From Sphingobium sp. Cam5-1 (GTDB lineage: Bacteria; Pseudomonadota; Alphaproteobacteria; Sphingomonadales; Sphingomonadaceae), in contig NZ_CP065138.1 of assembly GCF_015693305.1 (NCBI RefSeq), forward strand, positions 124,001-188,000: 64,000 nucleotides of DNA. Reading direction: 5' to 3'. The notes under the pieces are model-generated. The model did not search any database, had not been told where the DNA came from, and saw nothing but the letters and a program-made list of their open reading frames with translations. The position numbers were made by a program, and so were the translations under genes. Positions within the stretch are counted from its first letter, which is position 1; each line of letters starts with the position of its first letter. Shown here in pieces: positions 54,189 through 63,284 of this stretch.

Positions 54189-54224
54189 AAAGGGCGTCGC
54201 GATGATGATCGCGGCGCCCTTTTT
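54189..54224 (+). terminator. Intrinsic terminator after the lipoprotein gene
   Basis: AAAGGGCGTCGCGAT pairs with ATCGCGGCGCCCTTT (54189–54203 and 54208–54222) with one mismatch and a 4-base loop, followed by TTTTTG. It separates the lipoprotein from cheA. Confidence 0.85.
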
Positions 54225-54306
54225 GCTGAGAGAACAACGTCTTTAACGAGCCTTTAACCACGCCTTCCCCATGGTGCCGTCGCGCGCATCCGTGAAGGCC
54301 AAGGGA

Positions 54307-56670
54307 ATGGACGAGTTACTTCAGGAATTCATAGCCGAGACGCAGGAAACGCTGGAAGCCCTGGCGGGCGAGGTCGTCGCCTGGGAGGCGGACCCCAGCG
54401 ACCGCGACCGGCTGGACGCCATTTTCCGCTTCTTCCATACGGTAAAGGGCAGCTGCGGCTTCCTCAACCTGCCGCGTTTTGAACGGCTGAGCCATGCGGC
54501 CGAGGATGTGCTGTCGGAAATCCGCGCAGGAAGCCGTACCGCTGATCCAGCGACGGTTAGTGCCGTGCTGGGCATTATGGACCGGATCGCCGAACTTGCA
54601 GAGGCGGTGGCGATCGGCGCGGCGCTGCCCGATGAAAATGACGACTATCTGATTGGTGCCCTCGCCGCACGCGAGGAAGTAACGGCGGCCGCAGAGGTTG
54701 CTCCCGCAATCGAGGCTGTGCGTCAAGGCGGCGCGCAGGCGGTGCCCCGGACCATCCGGTTGCCGCTATCGCTGATCGATCAGTTGATGAATGGCGTGTC
54801 GGACATGGTGCTGGCGCGCAACGAACTGTCCCGCAAGCTGCGCGAACGGTCGAGCGATCCCGAGCTGGAGAGCAGCTTCGAACGACTTTCCACATGCGTT
54901 GCCGACATGCGGGACGCCATTTCCAAGACGCGAATGCAGCGTGTGGAAAGGCTGTTTACCGCCATTCCACGCATGGTGCGTGATCTGGGCCGCGAACTGG
55001 GCAAGAGGATCGACCTAGTCCTTGAGGGCGGCGACGTCGAAATGGACCGCGAGATGGTGGAGATGGTGGTCGATCCACTGACCCACATCGTGCGCAACAG
55101 CATCGATCACGGCATCGAAACACCTGAGCAGCGCCGGGCGGTGGGCAAGCCCGAAGCCGGGACGCTGAAGTTGCAGGCACGCCAGTCGGGCAACCAGATC
55201 GTGATCGAGGTCAGCGACGACGGGCAGGGTATCGACACCGGGCGCCTGGTGGAAAAGGCAGTTTCAGCAGGCAAGCTGACCCGCGATGCCGCCGCCAGGA
55301 TGGGCGAGGCGGAAAAGCTGGAGCTGATCTTCCAGGCCGGGCTTTCGACTGCCAGCCATGTGACTGCGATATCCGGCCGGGGGGTCGGGATGGACGTGGT
55401 GCGCGCCAATGTGGAGCGGATCGGCGGCGTCATCGCGCTGCATAACGAACTTGGGCGGGGATTGCGGATCGTATTGCGCGTTCCGTTGACGCTGACGATC
55501 ATTCCGGGTCTTATCATCCGGTCTGGCGGTCTGCACTTCGCCATTCCGCGCGCGGCGGTGGTCGAGATACTGCACGATAATAACGAGACGCTGCATGTCG
55601 CCGAAGTCGGTGGCGCGAAGATCGCGACGATCCGGTCCGTGCGCCATTCGATGATCGATCTGGAAGATGTGTTGGGGATGGAGAAGTCCGCCCAGCCGGG
55701 TCCGCGCGCGATCATGGTGGTGCGATCTGCGACTGGCGTGCCCTTCGCCCTGGGTGTCGCCGCTGTCGATAATCATGAGGAACTGGTTATTCGTCCCGCA
55801 TCTCCGCTGGTCATGGCGACCGGCGTCTATGCGGGCATGACGCTGCCCGACAATGGCAAGCCGATGTTGCTGCTCGATGCGGCGGGCCTCGCCAATGCCG
55901 CGCGCCTGCCGAATGTTGTGGATGAACGGGCCAATGATCAGGCAGATGACAATGATGATGGCGCTGTCCGGGTCGAGATGGTGTCGGCCCTGCGCTTTGA
56001 GGAGCTGTCGGGCGAACGGCGGCTGATCAAGCTTTCTCTGGTGGAGCGGGTGGAGGACGTTGATGCGTCGCTCTTTGGTCGTTCGGGCGCCCATGCCTTT
56101 GTGCGGCTGGACGGACGGCTGGTGCCGGTGGCCAATGGCGCGCATAAATTTACTGCCGATCATGTTTCGGCGCTGCGGCTTCGGGATGGCAATCAGGAAG
56201 CCTGCTATCCGGTCGCCGCCGTTCTCGACATCGTGGAAATGCCTGCCGTGCCCGACATGGTCGCCCTGCAAGGCGTGCTGAGCGGCGTCGCCATGGTCGA
56301 TGGCGAACATCTTGAGGTCCTTAATCCCTTCGCGCTGTTTGCCTCTCTGCCAGATAGTGGCTTCGCGAGACGGGTTCGGGGACGGTGCGTCCTTGCTGAC
56401 AGTGAGGATGGCTGGACGCGTGAGATATTGGCGCCCTTGCTGCGTCAGGCGGGCCATGAAGTCCTTTTGGGCCTGCCCCAAGGTGAGGCCGTCGATCCGG
56501 CTGACGTGGTCCTTTGTTCTGACCGTGATCTGACGCAGGCGGCCGAGATATTGGGATGCCGCATCGTCCAGCTGCGCGCGTCACCAAAACCGGCAGGGCC
56601 AGAGGATGGCAGCATTTATCGCTATGATCAGGACGCCCTGATGGCGGCCATCACTGGCACCCGGCGCTAA
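54307..56670 (+). CDS. cheA: Chemotaxis histidine kinase CheA, with degenerate receiver tail
   Basis: The 787-residue kinase has an N-terminal Hpt domain (about 1–105, phospho-His 44 in FHTVKGSCGF), no recognisable P2 domain, the dimerisation helix (about 150–210), the HATPase (about 245–395: NSIDHGIE, DDGQGID, GRGVGMDVVR), a CheW-like domain (about 396–530) and a second CheW-like stretch (about 553–680). The C-terminal 95 residues (RCVLADSEDGWTREILAPLLRQAGHEV, ADVVLCSDRD) resemble a receiver domain, but the phosphoacceptor Asp position in VVLCSDRD is not an Asp in the expected place. Start ATG 54307 (MDELLQEFIAETQ) is preferred over 54271. Confidence 0.92.
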   Translation: MDELLQEFIAETQETLEALAGEVVAWEADPSDRDRLDAIFRFFHTVKGSCGFLNLPRFERLSHAAEDVLSEIRAGSRTADPATVSAVLGIMDRIAELAEAVAIGAALPDENDDYLIGALAAREEVTAAAEVAPAIEAVRQGGAQAVPRTIRLPLSLIDQLMNGVSDMVLARNELSRKLRERSSDPELESSFERLSTCVADMRDAISKTRMQRVERLFTAIPRMVRDLGRELGKRIDLVLEGGDVEMDREMVEMVVDPLTHIVRNSIDHGIETPEQRRAVGKPEAGTLKLQARQSGNQIVIEVSDDGQGIDTGRLVEKAVSAGKLTRDAAARMGEAEKLELIFQAGLSTASHVTAISGRGVGMDVVRANVERIGGVIALHNELGRGLRIVLRVPLTLTIIPGLIIRSGGLHFAIPRAAVVEILHDNNETLHVAEVGGAKIATIRSVRHSMIDLEDVLGMEKSAQPGPRAIMVVRSATGVPFALGVAAVDNHEELVIRPASPLVMATGVYAGMTLPDNGKPMLLLDAAGLANAARLPNVVDERANDQADDNDDGAVRVEMVSALRFEELSGERRLIKLSLVERVEDVDASLFGRSGAHAFVRLDGRLVPVANGAHKFTADHVSALRLRDGNQEACYPVAAVLDIVEMPAVPDMVALQGVLSGVAMVDGEHLEVLNPFALFASLPDSGFARRVRGRCVLADSEDGWTREILAPLLRQAGHEVLLGLPQGEAVDPADVVLCSDRDLTQAAEILGCRIVQLRASPKPAGPEDGSIYRYDQDALMAAITGTRR

Positions 56671-56679
56671 GGAGGTTTT

Positions 56680-57117
56680 ATGGAGCAGCTTTACCTTCTG
56701 GCGACATTGGCTGACACCCGCGTCGCCGTGGAGGCGAATGAGGTTGAGGCGGTCGTGAAGCTCGCCGACATCTCGCCGGTGCCGGGCATGCTGGGACATG
56801 TTGCCGGACTGTCCGCCCTGCGCAGCCGCGTGCTCACGATAATCGACGTGCCCGCCCTGATCCATGGTGCGCCGACGCCGCCGGATCGGCGGGGCCTGGC
56901 GATCATCGCCGACATTAGCGGGCACAGCTATGGCCTGATGGTGGATGCGGTGCATGATATTTGCCAGGTGCCCGAAGGCGACCTGCCGCTGCGTGGGCAG
57001 TTGGATAAGGCCTGGGCACCTTATGCGCGGGCGATCGTCGAACAGGATGGGCATCCCCACCTGCTGGTTTCGCTGGCGAGCTTCATCGAAACCGGCCTGA
57101 TGGCACAGGCCGCATAA
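56680..57117 (+). CDS. cheW: Chemotaxis coupling protein CheW
   Basis: The 145-residue protein shows VEANEVEAVVKLADISPVPGMLGHVAGLSALRSRVLTIIDVPALI and LMVDAVHDICQVPEGD, the CheW core. It links receptors to CheA. It follows cheA with a 9-base gap and an AAGGAGG ribosome site. Confidence 0.94.
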   Translation: MEQLYLLATLADTRVAVEANEVEAVVKLADISPVPGMLGHVAGLSALRSRVLTIIDVPALIHGAPTPPDRRGLAIIADISGHSYGLMVDAVHDICQVPEGDLPLRGQLDKAWAPYARAIVEQDGHPHLLVSLASFIETGLMAQAA

Positions 57118-57194
57118 ATTCGCGGCTCGTTTACGAATTACTCGGCTTTGGTGGCTAATCTTTCCTGCACGGGGAAAAATCCAAGGGACGCTTC

Positions 57195-57560
57195 ATGAAA
57201 AACTGTCTGGTAGTCGATGATTCGAAAGTCATCCGCAAAGTTGCACGGCATATCCTGGAATCACTCGATTTGTCGGTAAGTGAAGCGGTGGATGGGCAGG
57301 ATGCCCTCACCCAATGCGAAGCCGCAGCGCCGGACGTGGTCCTGCTGGACTGGAACATGCCGGTCATGAGCGGCATGGAGTTTCTTCAGGCGCTTTCCAC
57401 CGCGAAGGTAACCGCTCGGCCGAAGATTATTTTCTGCACCACTGAAAACGGCATCAGTCATATCAAGGCAGCCGTGGAGGCGGGCGCCGACGAATATGTG
57501 ATGAAGCCGTTCGATCGCGAGACGCTGGAAAGCAAGCTGTCGATCGTGGGTGTCATCTGA
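57195..57560 (+). CDS. cheY: Chemotaxis response regulator CheY
   Basis: The 121-residue single-domain receiver has CLVVDDSKVIRKVARHIL, the phosphoacceptor Asp in VVLLDWNMPVMSGMEFL, TTENG and MKPFDRETL with the conserved Lys. AAGGGA lies upstream. It should carry the CheA signal to a motor or other output; no flagellar gene is in the window. Confidence 0.94.
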   Translation: MKNCLVVDDSKVIRKVARHILESLDLSVSEAVDGQDALTQCEAAAPDVVLLDWNMPVMSGMEFLQALSTAKVTARPKIIFCTTENGISHIKAAVEAGADEYVMKPFDRETLESKLSIVGVI

Positions 57561-57614
57561 ACCGTTGATTCGCTGATTCGCCCCAGTCCGTTCCTGTCGC
57601 CAGAAAGCCCATTA

Positions 57615-58697
57615 ATGTCCGCCGTCACGCCTATCCTGGCCAGCCAGAGCAGACCGCAGGTCCGCGTAATGGTTGTCGATGATTCGGTCGTCGTGCGGAC
57701 AATGATCGCGCGTATCCTGGATAGCGATCCGGCATTTTCGGTGGTTCACAAGACCAACAGCGCCGAACATGCCTTAGGTTATCTGGCCGCGCATGAGGTC
57801 GACCTGGTCCTGTTGGACATCGAGTTGCCGGGGCAGAGCGGATTGTCGGCGCTTCCCGCCCTTCTTCGCGCGAATCCCGGCGGCAAGGTGGTCATCCTTT
57901 CCGGAAATTGCGAGGAAGGCAGCGGAGCCGCGATCGAGGCACTGGCGCTGGGAGCGAGCGACATTTTCGCGAAGCCCGGCAGCGGTTGCTTCGGCGAACA
58001 GTTTCCCCAAACGCTCATTGATCGGCTGTCGCGCCTGTTCGGCGCCAATCTGGCACAGGCGGCGGAGGCGCAGCCCGTCGTCATGGCGGCGAGCAAGCCC
58101 ACCGCTCCGCTCGCTTGCCTCGGCATCGGTGCTTCGACAGGCGGCATCCATGCGCTCAGTCAGTTGTTTGCCGGCATGACCGAGCCGCTGGGCGTGCCGA
58201 TCCTGCTGACCCAGCATCTGCCGGTCAGCTTTACATCCTATTTCGTACAGCAACTCGCCCGGATGACCAGCCTGCGCGTGAAGGTTGGCGAGCAGGGCGA
58301 AATGCTGGTGCCCGATACCATCTATGTCGCGCCCGGCGACGCCAATTTGCAGGTTCGCCGGGGCCTTTATGGGCGAGTGATGGTCACGTTGAATCCGCAG
58401 CGCACGCCCGCAGGAAACCTGCCCGGCGTCGATCCGATGTTCACCAGCATGGCCGAAGCCTATGGGGCGGGCGCGGCAGGCGTCGTCCTGACCGGGATGG
58501 GCCGTGACGGCACGGTCGGCGGACATGACATCGTTGCCGCAGGCGGTTGGATCGTGGCGCAGAATGAAACGAGCAGCGTCGTTTGGGGCATGCCGGGATC
58601 GGTGACAGCGGCTGGGCTCAGCTGTGCGTTGCTGGACCCTTATGCCATCATGGATTTCGTCGCGCGGCGCGGAAAGAGCAAAGGTTTGACACATTGA
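57615..58697 (+). CDS. cheB: Chemotaxis methylesterase CheB
   Basis: The 360-residue protein joins an N-terminal receiver (MVVDDSVVVRTMIARIL, LVLLDIELPGQSG) to a methylesterase domain with GIGASTGGIHALSQ (catalytic Ser), LTQHLPVSFTSYF (His) and GVVLTGMGRDGTVGGHDIVAAGGWIVAQNETSSVVWGMPGS (Asp). It removes methyl groups from receptors. It overlaps cheR by four bases (TTGA). Confidence 0.95.
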   Translation: MSAVTPILASQSRPQVRVMVVDDSVVVRTMIARILDSDPAFSVVHKTNSAEHALGYLAAHEVDLVLLDIELPGQSGLSALPALLRANPGGKVVILSGNCEEGSGAAIEALALGASDIFAKPGSGCFGEQFPQTLIDRLSRLFGANLAQAAEAQPVVMAASKPTAPLACLGIGASTGGIHALSQLFAGMTEPLGVPILLTQHLPVSFTSYFVQQLARMTSLRVKVGEQGEMLVPDTIYVAPGDANLQVRRGLYGRVMVTLNPQRTPAGNLPGVDPMFTSMAEAYGAGAAGVVLTGMGRDGTVGGHDIVAAGGWIVAQNETSSVVWGMPGSVTAAGLSCALLDPYAIMDFVARRGKSKGLTH

Positions 58698-59566
58698 CCC
58701 TTTCGACCGATTCATCCTCGAGCGGCGCCGCCCGCATCTTTTCGGCTCTGCTGGAGGCGCGCACCGGGCAGATATTGTCGGAAAGCCGCGCATGGCGGAT
58801 GGAAACGGCGCTCAAGCCGGTCATGCGCACCCATGGCCTTGCCGACATGGACGAACTGGCCGCCCGCCTGCTGGGCAATCGTGATCCGCGTCTGGAAGAT
58901 GAGGTGATCAACGCGCTGCTCAACAACGAAAGCAGCTTTTTCCGCGATCTCCAGATCTTCGACATGATCCACCGGCATATCCTGCCGTCCTTTTATGCGG
59001 ATCGGCGGGACCGGGTGCTGCGGATCTGGAGCGCGGGCTGTTCCACGGGCCAGGAAGTCTATTCCCTCGCAATTCAACTGCGCAACGACATCGCGCGCTG
59101 GCGCGGCTGGCGCATCGAAATATTGGCGACGGACATTTCGACTGCGGCCATAGAACAGGCGCGCAGCGGCATCTTTTCGCAGATGGACGTTCAGCGCGGT
59201 CTTGCCGTCGGCGACCTGATCAAATGGTTCGAACCCGTTGGAGACAATTGGCGCGCCAGCCCGGAACTGCGCCGGATGATCGATTTCCGGACGGACAATC
59301 TGTTCGATGCGAAGGCTCCATCGGGAGAATATGACCTGCTCCTTTGCCGCAATGTGCTGCTTTATTTCACGCCGGAGCGGCGGCAGGAGGTGTTCCGCCT
59401 TCTGAAGCGGCATAGCCAGGAAAAGTCGGTGCTGTTGCTGGGGGCGGGCGAGACCGTGATCGGCCATAGCGAAGATTTCATTCCCCATCCGGAATTTCGC
59501 GGCGGATATGCGCGGCGGCTGGAAATGGCGCGGAACAGCGACGAGGCGCTTCGCCGCGCCGTCTGA
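58694..59566 (+). CDS. cheR: Chemotaxis methyltransferase CheR
   Basis: The 290-residue enzyme has an N-terminal helical domain (about 1–80, with NNESSFFRDLQIF) and a SAM-binding domain with RIWSAGCSTGQEVYSLAI, ILATDISTAAIEQAR and LLLCRNVLLYFTPERR. It starts with TTG at 58694, overlapping the cheB stop by four bases; the frame is open upstream only inside cheB. Together with cheB it adapts receptors. Confidence 0.93.
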   Translation: MTLSTDSSSSGAARIFSALLEARTGQILSESRAWRMETALKPVMRTHGLADMDELAARLLGNRDPRLEDEVINALLNNESSFFRDLQIFDMIHRHILPSFYADRRDRVLRIWSAGCSTGQEVYSLAIQLRNDIARWRGWRIEILATDISTAAIEQARSGIFSQMDVQRGLAVGDLIKWFEPVGDNWRASPELRRMIDFRTDNLFDAKAPSGEYDLLLCRNVLLYFTPERRQEVFRLLKRHSQEKSVLLLGAGETVIGHSEDFIPHPEFRGGYARRLEMARNSDEALRRAV

Positions 59567-59710
59567 CCAGAGTTTCGCGCACATCCTGTCCCCGACACTG
59601 GTTCAGGGAAGTGCTTGCGCTTGATCGGCCATTCGCTCTCGGCCATTGTCTGCGGCAGTTGCCCGTCCTGATGCGGCGGGGCGAGGACAGATGATGGTTA
59701 CGGGTTTCCG

Positions 59711-60409
59711 ATGAGCGACATTCCAATGATCGAAACGCCGTCGCCCAATTTCGACGAGCGCAAGCTGCCCATATCCATGCTGGTGCTACATTATACCGGC
59801 ATGCCGGACGCCCAGAGTGCGATCAACTGGATGGCCAGCCCGGAATCCAAGGTTTCCGCTCATTATGTCGTAACCGAAGAAGGTGGGATCGTCCGCATGG
59901 TCGATGAAGCCAGCCGGGCCTGGCATGCGGGCCGGTCCCATTGGCGCGGCACGGATGACGTCAATTCGGCGAGTATCGGGATCGAAATCGTCAATCCTGG
60001 CCATGAATGGGGTTATCGGCCCTTTCCCGACGCGCAGATTGAGGCGCTCATCCCGCTGATGCATGACATCGTGCAACGTCACGGCATCACGCGTGGCAAT
60101 ATCGTCGGGCATAGCGATGTCGCCCCGGCGCGCAAGCAGGACCCGGGCGAGCTTTTCCCCTGGTGGCGACTGGCCCGGCTGCGCCTGGCGCTGCCGCGTC
60201 CCACCCGCAATCTGATGGACCCGCTTTGGTCGGACAGTGCTTTCCTGCTGGCGCTGGAGCGCTTTGGCTATGACATTGCCGAGCCTGATGCGGCGGTGGT
60301 CGCGTTCCAGCGGCGCTTCCGGCCGGAACTGATTGACGGCGTGATCGATGGCGAATGCCGCGCGATCCTGCTCGCCTTGCTGCTGCCAAAGCCAAGGGGT
60401 GATGAATAA
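59711..60409 (+). CDS. N-acetylmuramoyl-L-alanine amidase (AmiD-like)
   Basis: The 232-residue protein has an Amidase_2 domain (LVLHYTGMPDAQSAINWM, VSAHYVVTEEGGIVRMV, WHAGRSHWRG, GIEIVNPGHEWGY, VGHSDVAPARKQDPGELFPW, with zinc-binding His and Asp-Pro-Gly-x2-F) and a C-terminal peptidoglycan-binding segment (FGYDIAEPDAAVVAFQRRFRP). No signal peptide is apparent. It probably cleaves anhydro-muropeptides in the cytoplasm (AmpD-like) or cell-wall peptides. Confidence 0.88.
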   Translation: MSDIPMIETPSPNFDERKLPISMLVLHYTGMPDAQSAINWMASPESKVSAHYVVTEEGGIVRMVDEASRAWHAGRSHWRGTDDVNSASIGIEIVNPGHEWGYRPFPDAQIEALIPLMHDIVQRHGITRGNIVGHSDVAPARKQDPGELFPWWRLARLRLALPRPTRNLMDPLWSDSAFLLALERFGYDIAEPDAAVVAFQRRFRPELIDGVIDGECRAILLALLLPKPRGDE

Positions 60410-60450
60410 GCGGGGATGACGGATCGCGCTTAGCCATGTATAGCGCGCCG

Positions 60451-60848
60451 TGCCAGAGGGCCGGGCGGCCGCGGCGTGGCGGGTAACTTCCACGGCGAGG
60501 AAAGTCCGGGCTCCACGAAATGACGGTGCCGGCTAACGGCCGGCTGGAGTGATCCAAGGGACAGTGCAACAGAAAGCAGGTCGCTACAGCTTCGGCTAAG
60601 CGAAATTGAAAGGGTGCGGTAAGAGCGCACCGCGTCTCCGGCAACGGAAGGCGGCACGGTAAACCCCACCGGGAGCAAGACCGAATAGGGGCGGCGCGCG
60701 GCCAGTTCGCAAGGATGAACCGCTAGGCCAGTTTCGGCTGAGACCGCCCGGGTTGGTTGCTTGAGGGACGGAGCAATCCGTCTCCTAGAGGAATGGCCGC
60801 CCATCTCCGCAAGGAGTGGACAGAACCCGGCTTACAGGCCCTCTGGCA
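60451..60848 (+). ncRNA. rnpB: RNase P RNA, bacterial class A
   Basis: The sequence carries the universal RNase P elements: GAGGAAAGTCCGGGCTCC near 60498, ACAGTGCAACAGAAAGCA-type J/P region near 60564 and ACAGAACCCGGCTTACAG near 60820. The ends TGCCAGAGGGCC (60451–60462) and GGCCCTCTGGCA (60837–60848) pair to form the P1 helix, fixing both ends. The RNA processes tRNA 5' ends with RnpA protein. No CDS overlaps. Confidence 0.95.
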
Positions 60849-60855
60849 TTAGAAT

Positions 60856-60984
60856 CCTCCCCGCGCGGAGCGGGGGGAGGGGGACCGTTTGCGTAGCAAA
60901 TGGTAGAGGGGAAGAGGGATGACGTTGCGCATTCTCCCCACCACCGCTTGACGGCGGTCCCCCTCCCCATCTTCGATGGGGAGG
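60856..60984. repeat. GC-rich intergenic repeat, type B
   Basis: CCTCCCCGCG…CGGGGGGAGG at the left, TTTGCGTAGCAAA in the middle and CCTCCCCAT/ATGGGGAGG (60962–60970 and 60976–60984) at the right are nested palindromes between RNase P RNA and the J-domain gene. Confidence 0.8.
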
Positions 60985-61040
60985 ATGTTATTTGAACCGC
61001 CGGGGTGGCGTTCTGCCTGCGGCTTACCTAATTGGGACCG

Positions 61041-61589
61041 ATGGCACGAAGCAGCCGATCAAATGACTGGGGCTTTCCCCGCTGGCGCAGCTACGGCGCA
61101 TCGCGTGAGGCGCAACAGGTGCGCATGTGCGATCGATATGGCTGTGACCAGCCGGGCGACTGTCCCGCGCCCAAGTCGCCCAACAGCCCGGAACGCTGGT
61201 ACTTCTGTTCCGATCATGCGGGCGAATATAACCGCAACTGGGACTATTTTCAGGGGCTGGACAAGGAAGAGCGGGAGCAGCGCGAGCGCGCCGAGCGTCG
61301 CGACGCTGGCGGCTATCAGGGCAGCGCCTATCATGGTTGGGGCGGGCCGGGTGACGGCAGCCGGTCGCGGGACGAGCTTCACGCCCTGAAAGCGCTGGAG
61401 CTGGAGGACGATGCCGATTTCGAGGCTGTGAAGAAGAGCTGGCGGCGTCTGGCCAAGGAAAATCATCCCGACGTGAAGCCCGGCGACGTGGACGCCGCCG
61501 TCCGTTTCCAGACGATCCAGGCCGCCTATGAAGTGCTGCGATCGGCAGAGGAGCGGCGGACGTGGAAGCCGCGGGAGACCGTGGATTGA
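61041..61589 (+). CDS. J-domain protein with N-terminal Cys-rich region
   Basis: The 182-residue protein has a Cys/His-rich N-terminal segment (MCDRYGCDQPGDCPAPKSPNSPERWYFCSDHAGEY, a possible zinc site) and a C-terminal J domain with the HPD motif in RRLAKENHPDVKPGD. It probably recruits DnaK to a client. The stop overlaps the start of the ferredoxin-like gene by four bases (TTGA). Confidence 0.85.
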   Translation: MARSSRSNDWGFPRWRSYGASREAQQVRMCDRYGCDQPGDCPAPKSPNSPERWYFCSDHAGEYNRNWDYFQGLDKEEREQRERAERRDAGGYQGSAYHGWGGPGDGSRSRDELHALKALELEDDADFEAVKKSWRRLAKENHPDVKPGDVDAAVRFQTIQAAYEVLRSAEERRTWKPRETVD

Positions 61590-61906
61590 AGGATCATGTC
61601 CGATCCAACTGGCAGAATGCGGTCCTGGTCTGCCGCAAATGTTCGAAGAAGCTGGATGGGGGCTTTGGTCCCGATGGGGACGAGCGGCTCGCCAAGGCGC
61701 TAAGGAAGCGGTTGTCGCTGAAGAAAGGGCGCAAGGCGGCGGCGGGGATTATCGAGGTAAACTGCCTTGGCGTTTGTCCCAAGGGGGCGGTGACCGTGGT
61801 GAATGGCGCGCAGGCTCGGGACTGGCTGCTGGTCCGGCCGGGCGCTGATCTGGACGAAGTCGCGAAAAGCCTGGGTCTTGCCCCGGCCAATGGCAGGGTC
61901 AGCTAG
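61586..61906 (+). CDS. Thioredoxin-like [2Fe-2S] ferredoxin
   Basis: The 106-residue protein shows AVLVCRKCSKKLDGG and IIEVNCLGVCPKGAVTVV; the four Cys in a C-x2-C … C-x3-C arrangement match thioredoxin-like 2Fe-2S ferredoxins. It starts with TTG at 61586. Coupling to a J-domain gene suggests a shared role in iron-sulphur or redox protein maturation, which is inference. Confidence 0.82.
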   Translation: MKDHVRSNWQNAVLVCRKCSKKLDGGFGPDGDERLAKALRKRLSLKKGRKAAAGIIEVNCLGVCPKGAVTVVNGAQARDWLLVRPGADLDEVAKSLGLAPANGRVS

Positions 61907-62330
61907 CCTGTTTGAGCGGCGGCTCCAGACCCGCTTGGGCGAGCAGGGGCATCAGCAGCTTCTCTTCCTTGCGCATCCGGTTGAGCAAGGCATCGATGAT
62001 CTGGCGGCTTTCGCGGCAAAATTCGGGCCATTCGCGCGCAATGCGATCATCGCTCCATCGGGACATATAGTGGGTGAAGGCCAGCGCCAGCGGCGCCATT
62101 TCCGCTTGCAGCCGTGCTGCCGTTTCCCGCAGGGGGGCATGCGCCTGCCTCTGCATTGCGGGATAGAAAACCTGGTCTTCCAGCGCGAGGTGAGACATTA
62201 ATTGCCGGGCAAACTGCCAGCGGAAGGTGCCAAGCTGGCGAGGCGTGGCGTTGTCGGAAATCAGCTGCAAAAATTCGTCGGCGGATACGTCAAGCGCGTC
62301 ATGTTGGCTTTGTAATTGCTGCAGGTCCAT
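61899..62330 (-). CDS. Hemerythrin-domain protein
   Basis: The 143-residue helical protein has QLQSQHDALDVSADEFL, QLMSHLALEDQVFYPAM and EEKLLMPLLAQAG, with His and Glu positions suited to a diiron site as in hemerythrin HHE domains. It may bind oxygen or sense nitric oxide. Convergent with the ferredoxin, overlapping by eight bases. Confidence 0.82.
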   Translation of the reverse strand: MDLQQLQSQHDALDVSADEFLQLISDNATPRQLGTFRWQFARQLMSHLALEDQVFYPAMQRQAHAPLRETAARLQAEMAPLALAFTHYMSRWSDDRIAREWPEFCRESRQIIDALLNRMRKEEKLLMPLLAQAGLEPPLKQAS

Positions 62331-62415
62331 CGGCCGTTTCCAAACATAGGATAAGATGCTTTTCGCACGGCGCCGTTAATAATCCGTTCTTTCCGGCGGA
62401 TATTGACCGAGGGAG

Positions 62416-62452
62416 ACGCCGTCCGCCGCGCCTTTCGGGCAGCGGACGGCGT
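62416..62452 (-). terminator. Hairpin after sodB
   Basis: ACGCCGTCCGC and GCGGACGGCGT form a perfect 11-bp stem eight bases beyond the sodB stop. No T-run follows, so factor-independent termination is only possible. Confidence 0.5.
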
Positions 62453-62460
62453 GACAAGCA

Positions 62461-63072
62461 TCAGCCCGGCTGATCGGCGCGGCTCGCGCCTTCGCCGTCC
62501 AGGTTCAGCGCGACGAAATCCCAATCGATCGCATCCTTCAGCAGGCGCTCAGCATAGTTGGGGCGCAGGTTGCGATAGTCGATATAATAGGCATGTTCCC
62601 ACACATCGAGGATCAGCAGCGGGGTGTGGCCATGCGCCACGGGGGTGTCGGCGTCATGATAGCTGGTCACTTCCAGCTTGCCGTCCTTCAGGATTAGCGC
62701 GGCCCAGCCGCTGGCGAAATGACCCACGGCTTCCGCCTTCAGCTTTTCGATCAAGGCATCGACCGAGCCGAAGCCTTCGTTGATAAGGGCGAGCAGCGTG
62801 CCGGTCGGCTGCTTCTTTTCCGGCGACAGCGACAGCCAGTAGAATGTGTGGTTCCAGATCTGTCCGACCTGGTTGAACAGCGCGCCCTTGCTGCTCTTGA
62901 TCAGTTCGACCAGCGACTTGCCTTGCAGGGCGGAATCTGCGGCGACCAGTTCATTCGCCTTCACGACATAGGCGTTGTGATGCTTGCCATGGTGATAGTC
63001 GAAGGTTTCAACCGAAAGAATGTCGCCAAAGGCATCCTTGGGGTAAGGCAGATTGGGCAGCACAAAGGCCAT
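62461..63072 (-). CDS. sodB: Superoxide dismutase (Fe/Mn family)
   Basis: The 203-residue enzyme has FDYHHGKHHNAYV, NHTFYWLSLSP and DVWEHAYYIDYRNLRPNY, containing the three His and one Asp metal ligands. The GSVDALIEKLKAEAVGHFASGWAAL stretch fits the iron form. It removes superoxide in the cytoplasm. Complete. Confidence 0.96.
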   Translation of the reverse strand: MAFVLPNLPYPKDAFGDILSVETFDYHHGKHHNAYVVKANELVAADSALQGKSLVELIKSSKGALFNQVGQIWNHTFYWLSLSPEKKQPTGTLLALINEGFGSVDALIEKLKAEAVGHFASGWAALILKDGKLEVTSYHDADTPVAHGHTPLLILDVWEHAYYIDYRNLRPNYAERLLKDAIDWDFVALNLDGEGASRADQPG

Positions 63073-63284
63073 GTCGGAACTCCTCGGGTTCTTGGGATGG
63101 ATGGCGGCATAACGGGCATGCCACCGAAAGGGTCCCGGCCCCGTAGCAGCCTTATTGCGCTGCGGAAAACAGGATATTTTCGTTTAGCTGCATGGAAATA
63201 TCCATGTGACAGCAGCGTAACGATGACATAGAATCATCGGTCAGGCCGTTCACAAATAGCGGCCGGATAATAGGGGACGGATCA

